DNA of 64,000 nucleotides from Paralichthys olivaceus (GCF_024713975.1 NC_091100.1:16574001-16638000); one strand, 5' to 3'; counted from the stretch's first letter, positions 1-11,544 are shown. Made by a program: numbers and translations. Notes: generated by a model from the sequence alone, not told the origin.

Positions 1-290
1 CCTCTCCCATCTCATCCAGCGTTCATCTGCAGTCTGAAAGCCTTTTCATACCTAAGAGTCTGTGAAGTGAGGGAGCTGGTAATTGTCTTCATAGCTGTTT
101 GATAACAGATTGCCTGGGATCTAATGAGCTTGGATAGAGATTCTCCGAGGACCAGAGGGGTAAATGCAAATGGTATTTAATAGTGGTGTTCAGTCATGCA
201 CCTAATTTTAGACAGTCCCTTAAGTCTGTCTCCACTTGGGTGCAGAAACATTGATGCCTGAAGGTTGGGATTAATTATGGTAATATTGAA

Positions 291-341
291 TGTGTGTGTG
301 CGTGCGTGCGTGTGTGTGCGTGTGTGTGCGTGTGTGTGTGT
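291..341. repeat. (TG)n tract next to a pitpnc1 splice acceptor
   Basis: An alternating TG/CG-interrupted tract ends 19 bases before the exon that starts at 361. It occupies the place where a polypyrimidine tract is normally found; only TTCATGCTCCCGTGTTGCAG separates it from the exon. Confidence 0.9.
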
Positions 342-360
342 TCATGCTCCCGTGTTGCAG

Positions 361-3227
361 GACTTGCGATATTTCAAATCGGAGAAGACATCGCGGGGGA
401 TGCTGCAGGAGGGCTGGAGGGACACCCAGGATCCCATCATGTGCTCGTACAAACTGGTCACTGTCAAGTTTGAGGTGTGGGGTCTGCAGACACGAGTGGA
501 GCAGTTCGTACACAAGGTGAGAGGTCAACGACGGGATGAACGCTCTAGCTTTTCCTGCTTTGTATGGCTGAGTTCATTCCTTTTCAAACAGTTATTGAAC
601 TTATATTCAAAAGATAAGTTATGCAATATTCTGTTTAGTTCAAAAGACCAATATCAACAATTTGTTAGTTTGACTCTCAAAACGTTTCTGTCTTCCTTGC
701 GCTGTTTGACACACATGATATTACCAAAGACATCAGTATTTTACAAAGGGTGAATCTATTGATGAATCTTTTACACGTAATAACAGTGGGCAGCATGGTG
801 GTGTGGTGGTTAGCATTTGCACTTTTCTGTGTGGAGTTTACATGTTCTGTCCGTGTTTGCATGGGCTTCTCTCTGTTTCTCCAACCAAAGGCATGCAGGT
901 TGGAGTGAGGTTAATGGGAAACTCTAATTTGACTGAAGGTGTGAATGCGAGTGTGAATGGTTGTTTGTCTCTGTATGTTGGTCCTGCGATACGCTGCTGA
1001 CCTATCAGGGGTTTACCCCACCTCTCGCCCTACGTCAGCTGGGATTGACTCCAGCTCCCCCTGTGACCCACAGGTCAAGAACAAGAAGCATAGAAGAGGA
1101 CACATGAGTAACTCTTCATCTTTGTGTTACAGGTGGTCCGTGATGTGCTGCTGCTGGGACACAGACAGGCGTTTGCCTGGGTGGATGAGTGGATTGGTAA
1201 GACTGTCTACAGACCTGCTGTCTACACACTACTACCTCACAGCTAATGGCAGATTTTTATCTTTCAATTAAATTAAACCATAGACACTTATTCAAATGAA
1301 TTATTATTATTATTGGGAATTGTTTCTAACATAAATGTTCACAAGCATAGTTCATAAAACTGTACTTTATAAGCCCACTGTTATATTACTGTCACAATTT
1401 AATATTTAAATAGCTACATAGCTTCACTGATTATATAAATTGCTATTGTGTGATTACTGTCTATTTACCAGTGTGCAACTGTGCATGCAAAATCACTCTA
1501 CCTGCATCTAAGTCCTGCAGCATGGATCCTCCTCTTGGTGTCGGCACTAACCCACTAATAACACTCTGCTCTAGTTTCCAGTCATGGTCACTGTTTGTTT
1601 CAAATGTAACCTGCACGATAAAAACAACTCTTAAACTGTAACCTTTCATGTTTCATGATAGAGAAATTCTTACATATCATTAAAGGTAGACACAGGGCTG
1701 ATATTTGTGTTGATTTTTCAATATTTTTCATATTGAATCATATTGAAGTTAAATATAATAGCAGGGAACATGTTAATCAGAACTGTTTGTATGGTACAGC
1801 CAATTACATGAAGGAAATTTACATCTGCAAAGAATATTGGACTCACTGAAACATGAAAGCTGCCTCTGTCTGTCTCTCTGAGAGGCTGTTTGCACAAAAG
1901 GCAGCATTGACAAGTGGCTGCAACACATTTACTCACTATGCCCTGTTGAGTTTTTCCCCATAGCTGTTGGGCTCACAGATAACAAACCCATTATCTTTGT
2001 CATGAAACATCTTCCTCTCCTCTCTAACCTCTTTACCACAACGCCCTACAACCTGGATGCTTTTTGAAGTTCTTCCTAAATCTTCTCACCTGTGACATGA
2101 TTCAATCCGCTTAGTGAGCGAAACCTTGCTCTCTCGCACATCCAATGATCCAACCTCTTCTTCGGGTGATTTTTCTCAATCTCTGACCTCATCCCTCCCT
2201 TCCTCCCTCCTGCTGTGGCTCAGATTTTTCTAGTTGTCTGCTGTAAATTCTCAGAGTCATGGGAAGCGTAATTCTATAAAGCTTGGACTTAAAGAAATCC
2301 CTCTATATTCACCCACGGAATGCACGTTTTGCTGCCTAATCCTCCTCCCCCCTAACCTGTCTCTCAACTGGAGTGCCATTGTAGAGTAGTTACCAACATT
2401 TCGACCCTCGTTCCACCCCTTCTTCCAGATATGACTTTGGATGACGTGCGGGATTACGAGAGTCAAATGCATGAGCAAACCAACATTAAAGTTTGCCATG
2501 AGCAGCAAGAACATTCCACAACAAACCCATCTTCACTGGATGACATAGAGATCCATGACAAAGCAAGTGTATGTGTCTTTTTCATTGTTTCTTTACGCCA
2601 TTGTCCCTCCTCTGTATCACATTTTACTTGTGAGGATGTGAAAGAGTAACTTTCTCACAAAGATAACATGTATAAATAATACTTGTTCTTGGTTTTTGAA
2701 TCTGTTATATTTACAGCATTGTACTGACTATGATATGTGTCTTTCTGTGTGTGCTTGTTACTGTAATAATGACAGAAATCTTCAGTTCCAGCCTTTTTTC
2801 TCTTTAACTGTCAAAGCCACTTCTCTTAATTCCTGCTCTGACTGTTTTAATCGATCTCTTTTCCAATCCAGACATGACAATGGATGAGGTGAGAGAGTTT
2901 GAGCGAGCCATTCAGGAGGCCACCAATGAGAAGATCGGAATGTTTCCCCCGTCCATCTCAATCAGCGAGACACCCCTGTCCTCCTGTGCCCTCAACGGCC
3001 CTGCCAGCGCCCCCTCCACACCCATGTGCACTGATGCGCCAGAGTCCCTCTCTGTCCCAAAGGACCGACCCCGCAAAAAGTCTGCTCCGGAAACCCTGAC
3101 CCTTCCAGACCCTGTCCAGAGTGGCGTCCCCCAGGGCTCTACTTTGAGCCCACTTCCCATTTCGAACCACCTCCAGTCATCCACACCGCCCACCTCCAAC
3201 TCTGATCTTGCGGAGATGAACAAATAG
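361..3227 (+). CDS. pitpnc1: Cytoplasmic phosphatidylinositol transfer protein 1 (RdgB-beta), 3' part only
   Basis: This is the C-terminal part of a class II soluble PI/phosphatidic-acid transfer protein, which carries lipid between membranes. The 5' exons lie left of the window. Exon 361-516 (52 codons, phase 0 at both ends, CAG before and GTGAGA after) starts DLRYFKSEK and contains the family stretch MCSYKLVTVKFEVWGLQTRV. Exon 1133-1196 encodes VVRDVLLLGHRQAFAWVDEW and ends in phase 1. The last codons come from one of two alternative terminal exons, 2429-2649 or 2872-3227, listed separately; either restores Asp-Met across the junction. The close match to vertebrate PITPNC1, including both alternative tails, makes the call secure. 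Which teleost duplicate (a or b) it is cannot be told from this piece. Confidence 0.93.
788..1105 (+). repeat. Teleost dispersed repeat in a pitpnc1 intron
   Basis: It begins GGGCAGCATGGTGGTGTGG and continues through CTGTGTGGAGTTTACATG and GGGATTGACTCCAGCTCCCC. These modules belong to a very common fish interspersed element. It lies in the intron 517-1132. A 5'-truncated relative lies at 16719-16990, in vwa7 intron 2, in the same orientation. Confidence 0.7.
2429..2649 (+). CDS. pitpnc1: pitpnc1 alternative last exon 1 (short-tail isoform)
   Basis: The exon follows TCTTCCAG and completes a split Asp codon, then reads MTLDDVRDYESQMHEQTNIK and on to SSLDDIEIHDKAS. It matches the short-tail vertebrate PITPNC1 isoform, whose tail ends soon after a DDIE-type motif. 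Here the frame stays open for about 26 more residues (rich in Val, Phe and Cys) to a stop at 2647-2649. Either the fish tail is longer, or a splice near 2572 (GCAA/GTGTAT) joins another exon that I do not see. The start of this exon is homologous to the start of the next terminal exon. Confidence 0.8.
2872..3227 (+). CDS. pitpnc1: pitpnc1 alternative last exon 2 (long Ser/Pro-rich tail isoform)
   Basis: The exon follows CCAATCCAG and completes the same split Asp codon, then reads MTMDEVREFERAIQEATNEK, followed by a Ser/Pro-rich tail ending in EMNK and TAG. The stretch VPKDRPRKKSAPETLTLPDP is nearly identical to the long human isoform. It contains the basic-Ser-Ala-Pro site described for 14-3-3 binding in RdgB-beta. 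The preceding part (CALNGPASAPSTP) lacks the Arg-Ser-Ala-Pro site that I recall in mammals. The tail is probably disordered and regulatory. A nearby poly(A) signal lies at 3591-3596. Confidence 0.9.
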
Positions 3228-6200
3228 TAGTGGGAACTTGGGATGTCATACCCCTTTATTAACTTGTTCCTACAACCCCATTGTCTTAGTAGCCCAATGA
3301 AAATAGCCTAAACTCTAAACACCAGTGCCCAGACATCCAAGTTCTCAAGCCATATCCAACAAATTTCCATAACCCTGGACATGCAGCAATCGCTCTCGAA
3401 GTCTTCATCAGTATCACTGCTACCACCCGAGCAGCTGTTGGCTCAGCCACCCTGAGGTGGCTGACTTCCTCTTGCTCTGAGTCGAGTCAACTACACGTCT
3501 CAGCTATTACAACAATCACCGGTGATGTTGAATGAAAACAGAGAGAATCCATAATTGCTTCAGTTGAGCAGCAGGTCCTTATGTTATATGAATAAAATAT
3601 TCTCATTGTTTCCTCAGTTATGTTTTCTTCAATCAGACGAGCTGAGTGCTTTCAAACTATTGAACTATCAAGTAGTTGCCTTAGCACCACAGAGCCAGTG
3701 GTGTTTATGAGTTTTGACATGTGCAAATGAATGACATATATTATCCCGTTAGGAATACAATCAATGACACAAAGTGGAGTAGCACAGTAGACCTAATATG
3801 TTAGACTAACACACACAGAGAACGAAAGCAAAGTACCCTCATGAAACTACCACATGGAAACTGTGTCCAGAGCGTGGATCAGATTTCATCCTTTTCCATC
3901 CCAGACTCGAATAAACGACAGATGCAGGATCCGTACAATCATAGAGTTTACACCTCAGGTCTCCCTGACTCTACCTGACTCACACTCCAAAGGCAGGGAT
4001 ATTACTGAACCTTTCTCTCCCTGCTTATTGCCAAACAGCCACATTTTATACCTCCACAGAACTTACAATACAACTATTGTATGTACTATACCCGCCTACT
4101 TAACCCTTAGATTGTTTACACATCAGAAACCTCGGAGCGTTCGCGTATTTTAGGTTAAGCTGTTGTTATATATGCACTTGTGGTTTTAGCATGACACTTA
4201 AATCGAGTTTGTTCAAGTTTATTACTGCATATATCTTACTTAAGTTGACTGAGAGGTCAGTATATATATAACAAAAAAAACTTACAAGTCAAATGTTGCC
4301 TGATAATAATGCTGGAAATCTCATGTGACATAAATGTAATCAACTTTTGTCAAATCAGAAAGTTACTTTGATGTCACATGTAGGAACAAGGCCATCTTGA
4401 GGAGTTTTTTCAAAGCAGTGACAGATCTCTGTGCACAGTGGAGGTAATGAGAACCCAAAGGTTGATTCGAGAAAAGGGGCACGTGCGTCAAGCTGACTTG
4501 AGTATGTGCTTTAGCAGCATAGCATTTGCAGAAGTATTGATGCTTTTGCCCAGACCATCGCTGGCTGTGCTATTAAAAGCGATTGTAAGAACGGGAACGT
4601 CCTTTGCAGTGACCCATTGTTTGGCTGGGCCTGTAATTTCCATCTGAACAATAAAGGAGAAACACCTACACAGAAAGAACGGTGAAGCTATTCTTTGAGG
4701 GAAAAAACTCTTTCTATTCAACGATATAATTCAAAGAAAGGTTTTTATATGCTGCATGGAATGATCACAACATGTATACACACAAAGTCAAGTATACAGT
4801 ATATGTGTATATACTGTAGATGGCTGGATTGGTTCAGTACATTTGTCAATGCAACAGTATGAAAAAAGTGAATGCTAACTTTGGAAGCTCTGTACTAATT
4901 TTTGTATAATAGAAAAAAAGCAGATTATGGGTGGAAATGTAAGCATGTCCAGAGAAAAATCCGTAGGACTACAAACTCTCTCAACTCAGTGCCTCTGCAT
5001 GCAACAGTTGTAACGTCACCTCCATTCGTGCAAACCAAAATCTCTTCTATATTTCATGTCTAGAGAAAACTTAAATTTAATTTCTTTGCCTGTTTTCTAT
5101 TTCAAATTTAACCTGGAATAAAAATAGGCTCCAGCCGCACACACTCATCTGAACAACACAATCAGATCAAATCATATCAAACATCGTCAGACTTTATTGT
5201 AACGGGACTAAGTTGTTGTTAGTTTTAGTTTTTTTGGAAAGAAGTAAAACTATTTTCCCTGTTCATGCCCATTACTTCTACCTTCACAGCGCAAACGCAT
5301 TTTGCACTTTCCAGTCTTTGACACCTTATTTGACAATGAAGGAATGTGTTACAATACAGTCTTGTTGGGTTTGTCGGACCAAAGTCCTGTAATACAGCGT
5401 AAAGTGACTTTGAAGAGAGAAGGTCAGAGAGTGGCCTCAGTGGTCTTGCCATAAAAATGTTGTTAATATTGTGTACAGTTTCTCACTCGCTTTTGTTAAA
5501 AAAAAAAATGAAACAAAACAAACTGTAGCCATTTATCTGTAACTGTAGCTTTTGTCTTTGCCTTTTGAGCATACAAATGTTATTATACACCAGTCAATGG
5601 CCCGTCTGTATTGATCTATAACTTATAGATTATACACACACTGATGACTCTGGTATTGCTCATCTCTCTTGTCAGGAACACAGAGATCCAGGAATACGTG
5701 TGATCTCCCACGGGCTATTAAAGATAATGCAAAATATCCAATCGTGCACCATTAAGCTCTGCTCTGTTTAAAAGAGTAACATAGTAGTTATTGTAAATAC
5801 AGTTGTCAATGACTTATGGAGTAGGTTTCTTACATTTAGTCTGTTGCATCGCTGATGATGGGAGATGAATGATGAAGGATGTTATTTAGCGCAACATGAG
5901 TTAAAGCTTTGTTTTATCTAGGAGTGATGTGTCTGTATCTATGAAGTCAGTGTCATTATTGAGGATAACTTTACTCTCCTCCACCGAGTGTCGAGGCTCC
6001 TCATCGTAGTGGAGTACTTTTGGCTGCGGTTGCTTTTCAATGCCCCCTGCTGGGCAAAATTATTTGTGCAAGTTGTAAAACCAATTGAAGCATTTCCTTT
6101 TCTTTAGTGGGGTGGCAGCTTTGACGTTTAGTTGCCATATTGATTAAGAGGTGACTGGCTATTTTGTTGTTTCTTTTTGTTTGTAGTAAACCTGCTGTAC

Positions 6201-6597
6201 TTTGATTTTGTGGTTGCTGTATCATATGAAGGAAAAATCTTAATTAGTTTATCTTTTTTTTTAATTCTTTTTTTTATAAAAGGACCAAGCTCTTCACTCC
6301 TCCTCCCCCTGATGCTCTTTGCATTCGGCCAGGCTGTTGTGCTGTCTTCTGATAACTGGGACCTGTCTCACCATCCAGGGTCACTGAGTTAGCTGGAGAA
6401 TCATCCAGCCGTCTTCATTAATCCTGTTTTGTGAAACAGTCCCCAGAAGTGCCATTGTTGATCGGCTGCTGGAAGTCGCTCGTAGTTCTTCCTCTTCTAC
6501 TATTATTGTATTTGGTATATTTTTACTGCCCTTTGAGGTTCATTCAGTTCTTTGTTGTAATTATCGTTTTACTTTTTTTCTGAAATAGACAAATAAA
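3228..6597 (+). other. pitpnc1: Probable pitpnc1 3' UTR with alternative poly(A) signals
   Basis: No coding exon is visible here. AATAAA occurs at 3591-3596, soon after the long-isoform stop, at about 4650, and at 6592-6597, the last followed by GT-rich sequence. Vertebrate PITPNC1 mRNAs have long 3' UTRs, so the stretch may be transcribed to about 6615. Where the transcript really ends is inferred. Confidence 0.4.
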
Positions 6598-6615
6598 CTT
6601 TACTAGCTATTGCAA

Positions 6616-8270
6616 CTGTGTTATTCTTTCTTTGTTGATCTTCTCACCACATGTTTCATATAATCTCATATGCATGTCGTATTTCAGAAAACGGCAGCTT
6701 ACAACAGTATATTGCTAAAGCATAACTGGCCCTAGCCTGACATTTTTATGAAAGAACCCTGTGTTTAAAATTAAAAGCAGTCATTTTGTAGCAGATTAAA
6801 GCCTCTTGGAGAGATATTATTATTATATGCAGGCAGCTGCCCACGGTGAAGCTAATTACAACCACTTGTACTGTTTGGTAGTTTATTATTTAACAAGGAA
6901 AATATTCATACAATACAATCATATTTCAGAAGCTGATTATACACAAAGAACAAAGTTCTTAAAATTACAGATTTAAAGAAGTGGAATAAGATGAATATTT
7001 TTCTCTCAAATCAAAATACCCAGATAGTAGATGGAGAACATTTTGCTCTATCGTTGCCACAGTGTCTACTAGTGTTAATTATTTCACTCTCCACCTACAT
7101 ATAGTACCAAGGTACTTTCTCTGGTGTGTTGTTGAGCCATTCTTGTGAACATGTAAACATCAAGGCAAGTTGAAAGAAACAGCTCTTCTGCAATGAGAAG
7201 ATAAGAGATGCTCGAGTTAATGATTTCATTCAAGAAAATTAAATATGCTATTTTTTCAAATTACACTTGATCCATGTGTTACAATGCTTCTCACATTAAC
7301 TGTGTAACTTCCACAGCAGCGAAACCACAACACTGATCCAGAGACATTGTGACAGACTCAAAGGGGATCCTCCTGTGGACACACATTTACCAGATAAATG
7401 TTGCATTGGGCCTGTGAAGCCAACCAGATCATTAAAAACACTGACCGCTGCAAACAGATACATGATTTAACTCAAACAAGCATTATTCAGATTCCCACCC
7501 ATTTACATTCCTTTCTCCATTAACCAACATCACGTGGTGGTACTGAACTTCAAGTAAGACATTGTACAGCATGACAAATTCTAAATAGGCAAACATGCAC
7601 TGTAAACAGGGTGGAAGGAGTTTTTTCAGTGTGGAATCTTCCTCAAAAGGCAGCACACTGCACCAATGAATTCCTCCAGGAGCCTGAGGCAGCAGCTATG
7701 AGGCCTCAGCAGTGATGCTCAGGGCCTAAACAAACAAAAAGCCTCTGGGAATAACTTGCTACTACTCTAAAACTTGATGTGACTCAAAATAAACTATTAA
7801 CACAGATCTTATCTCATTTGAACTGACGATTGAACAGTGAGGGGTTTATTCAGTAAATGTGTCACACTGGAACTGTGAAAAATCACAATTGGTTTTGGAA
7901 AGGGAGGAGTGGATCCAGGGGGCAGTGGCCCCATCTGATTGGCCCTTGAAGTGCTCCTGTCCTGTGAGCAGTTTAAGCTTTTTTGAAGTCCACAATTTTC
8001 AAAATAAATTTGCACAAAGCTATAGAGCCAGCAGTAAACAAGGAATGACTTAAATAGGCACCTTACTGAATCCGGAATTGTGCATGGATGTTTATGGCCC
8101 CTGATTTAGAAAAATCTTAGATCCATCACCAAAAGAGAAATGCCCCTGATTACTGCAAAAAACATTTGTTATGTGGCTTCTTCAGCCGTGCTAATAAGAC
8201 AAAAGAACATTCTGAAAACAAACAATATAAACACAGACATAAATGCACAATTTTGAAATAAACAATTAGT
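6616..8270. other. Intergenic, no feature seen
   Basis: AT-rich sequence between the probable end of pitpnc1 and the convergent ART A gene. I see no supported exon on either strand; open frames are short and lack splice context. Confidence 0.5.
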
Positions 8271-8276
8271 TTTATT
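8271..8276 (-). terminator. Poly(A) signal for ART A
   Basis: TTTATT on the plus strand, which is AATAAA on the minus strand, about 200 bases beyond the ART A stop codon. Confidence 0.5.
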
Positions 8277-8478
8277 ACTTTGGATACAATTCAATTTAAT
8301 GCAACTCTGTACAATTATTGTATTAATGACTGTATACAACCACATGCTTTTAATATTCATTACATTTTTTATGCAACTAGAAAAGTGGGTTATGTGTTTT
8401 GCAGGTGCTTCACCAGGCTCCCAAACTGTTGATTTAAAAAGTGATGTGTTACCCAAGAACCAACTTAAATAATAGTCG

Positions 8479-9428
8479 TCATTGCTTTGTGGATCCCTTC
8501 ACACGCAGAAAAGAGAACATGTGGGGTTGATGATTTTTAAAAAGAGAACAGTTCAATCTGGAGAGAGGTTTGCGTGCACTCTTCAGTTTATACACCACCT
8601 CACAGGGCAGACTCTTGAGGTCAGATCTCCTCTCTATCTTTGCCACTTTAAAGACCTCATAGGGAGGAATGAGCGCTTCTCTCTCTGCCTCCCCGAGCTT
8701 CGAGTACAGCGAGATGTCCACTCCGGAGCACGTCACAATCTCAAAGCACGACTTGTCACCAAACCTCTCAGAGCTGGGGTACCATCCCATTGAGCTGGAG
8801 GTGAAAGAGCCAAAGCGAATCAGCTTGTTTAGGACGTCCTGACTGAAGTAGCTGTTGACTCTCCTGTAGCCAGTCAGACATCTTTCCACTTCAGGTTTAC
8901 GAGCACTGAGCGTCTGAAGAGCATCGGTCAGGAAAAAGTGAAGTGCGTGATACTTGAATGTGGTCATGTACACAGATTTATTAGTTCGAACTGCATTGTT
9001 AAATTCCAGATAAACATTCGGCTTGTCGAGGCTGTAAACATAAAGAGCCATGATCTGTTCTTTGCCCAGTACCGTGGACGGCCTCTTCCCCTTACGCTTC
9101 CATTTCTTGTTGTAATATTTCTCTGCTTCACCCCAGGCCAGCATGAAATTTTTGTCTTTGTTTTTCTCTTTTGCCAGATACTGCTTCTTTACTCTGTTCT
9201 CCATCTTGTCTCTGCAACCTGCGTACATGTCGTCAACAGCGTTCGGAGCCAGATCCAGTGGAGGTTGTCCTTTTAATCCAAATTCTGCAGAGTTCTGCAA
9301 AAACACATAATGAGGGTCCGGACACAGCAACCACACTAAAGCAAGGCACCAGACTATATATACACTACCTTTGAAAAAGCTATAGAGAATCCATACATCA
9401 TTAGTAAAGAAGCCCAAACTCCCATCAT
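8479..9428 (-). CDS. Secreted arginine-specific ecto-ADP-ribosyltransferase, ART A
   Basis: Predicted to transfer ADP-ribose from NAD to arginine on extracellular proteins. Two coding exons: 9369-9428 (20 codons, starts MMGVWASLLMMYGF, a signal peptide) and 8479-9294, joined in phase 0 over a 74-base intron. The protein is 291 aa. The catalytic exon shows VDDMYAGC near its start, TGYRR (NAD-binding Arg), IRFGSFTSSS (catalytic Ser) and EREALIPPYE (the E-x-E motif of arginine-specific ARTs), then a conserved LNC near the end. No hydrophobic GPI-type tail follows (it ends KGSTKQ), so secretion is inferred. I chose the start by Kozak context (ACCATGATGG) and the signal peptide. A naive open frame from 9465 simply reads through the intron. 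A 5' noncoding exon may end at 9626 (CAG/GTGAGA). Confidence 0.88.
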
Positions 9429-9625
9429 GGTCGTTTATCTCCCTCCAGCAAAGAAATCTGCACATACAAAATACCTGTTTTTGTTGTTGATAGCTAAATA
9501 GGGTCGAGGCAAATATTTCACAGGCTTGGTTTTAATAATATCAAGGACAGAAATAAAGACTTCTGTTCACTTAACACAGTTCACTACTCACATGCTGTAG
9601 TGACACTTGGAGACGTCTCTCTCAC

Positions 9626-9662
9626 CTGCTGCAGCTCATTCCAATCAGGGTGAGACACATTC
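9626..9662 (-). other. Possible 5' noncoding exon of ART A
   Basis: A good donor (CAG/GTGAGA) at 9624-9625 can pair with the acceptor before 9457. ART B and ART C show the same arrangement of an upstream exon ending in a GTGAGT-type donor. The exon's upstream limit is not known. Confidence 0.3.
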
Positions 9663-9817
9663 AAGACACTCCCTTTTCATTGTCATGGAAAATAAAGGTC
9701 TGTGCGTTTGATAGAGAAACAGTAGCCAAAGTCTGTGAAGAGTGTTAAGAATATCAGGTAGAGAAGTTTTCAGAGACTGTGAATTTTAGGTTTAAGTGTT
9801 TAAAGGCATAACATTAG

Positions 9818-9971
9818 TCTAAGATAAGATAAGATAAGATAAGAATAAGATGAGATGAGACAATCCTTTATTAGTCCCACTACAGGGAAATTTGCTGTAC
9901 GAAATATTTCAACAGCAAAGAAGACATTCAAAAGAGCTAAAGAAGAAAACACAACAAAATATACTAAAAAT

Positions 9972-10012
<41 letters not shown>

Positions 10013-10085
10013 GTACAAAGAGCTACAGATTTACAGTGTGGCCAGACAGCACAAGAGAGGTCACAGGATCATTTCTCTACAGATG
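9818..10085. repeat. Teleost SINE/LINE-like tail with (GATA)n and (AT)n
   Basis: Five to six GATAA units lead into GATGAGACAATCCTTTATTA and GTCCCACTACAGGGAAATTT, a module common in fish genomes. An AT dinucleotide tract follows at 9976-10009. It lies between ART A and the ART pseudogene. Confidence 0.6.
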
Positions 10086-10616
10086 GATATGTAACCTTTA
10101 ACAAGCCTTTCTGCATCCCTGAATATACGAAAATATCTTTATATGTCACATATACAGAAAAAAACCCTGGTTCATATAATGTATGTATTAAAACTGCACT
10201 TTCAGTTCCTTATTTTTAAAAATAAACAATCTTATCTGTTCTACTTTATTTTTTGTATTCTACTTTTTCTTCTCTTTGTTTTTATTCATTCTCCAGCTCT
10301 GGAAGTCTGGTTGTTTTAAATGAGCTTTTGACTCGACTTGACTCAACTAAAAACACTCTTCAAAGAGATTGAAACAGTTCTTATTAATATTACTCTTATC
10401 ATTAATAATAATTAAAATAATAAACTGGCAGTATTATTGCTTTGTGGGATTTTTTGGGGAACGTCTCACATCAGCACTGACATTGTTTCACTGACTATTC
10501 TCAGCATCCCTGTGATAACCATCAGCTCCAGCAGAGCGCTGCAACCACAAAACCCTTGTGCCTGCATTTCATAAGGCCTGAAGAAATAATAACCATCAGT
10601 ATTACACACGCTAACA
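10086..10616. other. AT-rich spacer, no feature seen
   Basis: Low-complexity AT-rich sequence downstream of the ART pseudogene. No coding signal was recognised. Confidence 0.5.
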
Positions 10617-11544
10617 TCATTGCAGCTCTGCTTGTGTACCAGTGTGTTGAATCAAAATACGTCTCTGTTGTCTTTGATTAAGTTTGCAGTTGAGCTCTCT
10701 CCTTGGCGTTTTGGTGCTGACGAGCTTGTAGACAGGTGCACCTCGGGTCATCCGTCAGGACGTCGGTGAGCTTGATCTTGCTGAGTAATATGTCACATCA
10801 GCACAGAAGCATGTAAAGATCTCAAAACAAGACACGTTGCCATTAGCACCAAATGACTTCGCTGAAGCTGCCAAAGTGAAAGCACCAAAACGCATGTTCG
10901 TGTTGATGACATCATGGTTGAACTGCTTCCATGTCCTGTGAAAGGCGCTTCTGCACAATGTTTGATTGTGATGCAGCACTTGGATGGCGTCAGTCAGGTA
11001 AAAGTAGAAGTATTGGTACTTGAATCCATGCGTGCTGTACTTCAGTTTCTCTGTTCTCACAGGTGTGTTGAAGTCCTGCTGTATGTGTTTCCCTTCCGTG
11101 TACATGTACAGGGTGAGCGCGTGGTCTTTCTTCAGGCCCTCGTGCGCAGGTTTCTCTGCATGTCTTTCAGCTGAGGCCCTGGCAACACTGAACTTACTGT
11201 TGGAGTCTCGCTCAAACGAGTGGAACAGGTTGACCAGGGAGGCCGCTTCAGATCGGCAGCCGTGTCGGTGACATGTCGTCAATAGAATCTGTTGCCATAT
11301 CCAGAGGTAAAGTCTTGGTTTTCTGCAGGGCCTGATAAGAAATAACTGCATGAGCACAATGGAAAGCTACAGACGGTTTGTGATGTGAGATTTCTGCTCT
11401 TAAACATAGATAAAATCATAAATAATGTCATCCCACCTCGGCAGGTTGCTGAGGCCACCAGAGAATCAGATATGGGTCATGATACAACATGAGCAGCAGC
11501 GCCAACAACACACAGAGAGGAGCCCACTTTCTCAGTGATTTCAT
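10617..11544 (-). pseudogene. ART pseudogene (frameshifted, catalytic Glu region lost)
   Basis: Exon 1 (11437-11544) is intact. It encodes a 36-residue signal segment starting MKSLRKWAPLCVLLALLLML and ends at GAG/GTGGGA. Exon 2 starts near 11331 (ATCAG acceptor) and shows DMATDSIDDM. A frameshift near 11270 then moves the match into another frame, where HRHGCRSEAASLV and MRFGAFTLAAS follow. After about 10770 the frame breaks again. VYKLVSTKTPRRELNCKL at about 10730-10680 is the family C-terminus in a third frame. The ExE-LIPPYE block between these parts is missing. The Arg of the active site remains (FHRT), but the Ser motif is changed. Two breaks plus loss of the catalytic Glu make a functional enzyme unlikely. 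Sequencing error could explain one break but not the missing block. Confidence 0.82.

Noticed and set aside
2912-3223. Two minus-strand frames of 70 and 103 codons
   Set aside because: They are shadows of the pitpnc1 long-tail exon.
9429-9465. Upstream start codon for ART A at 9463-9465
   Set aside because: It needs read-through of a good intron and gives no signal peptide at the N-terminus.
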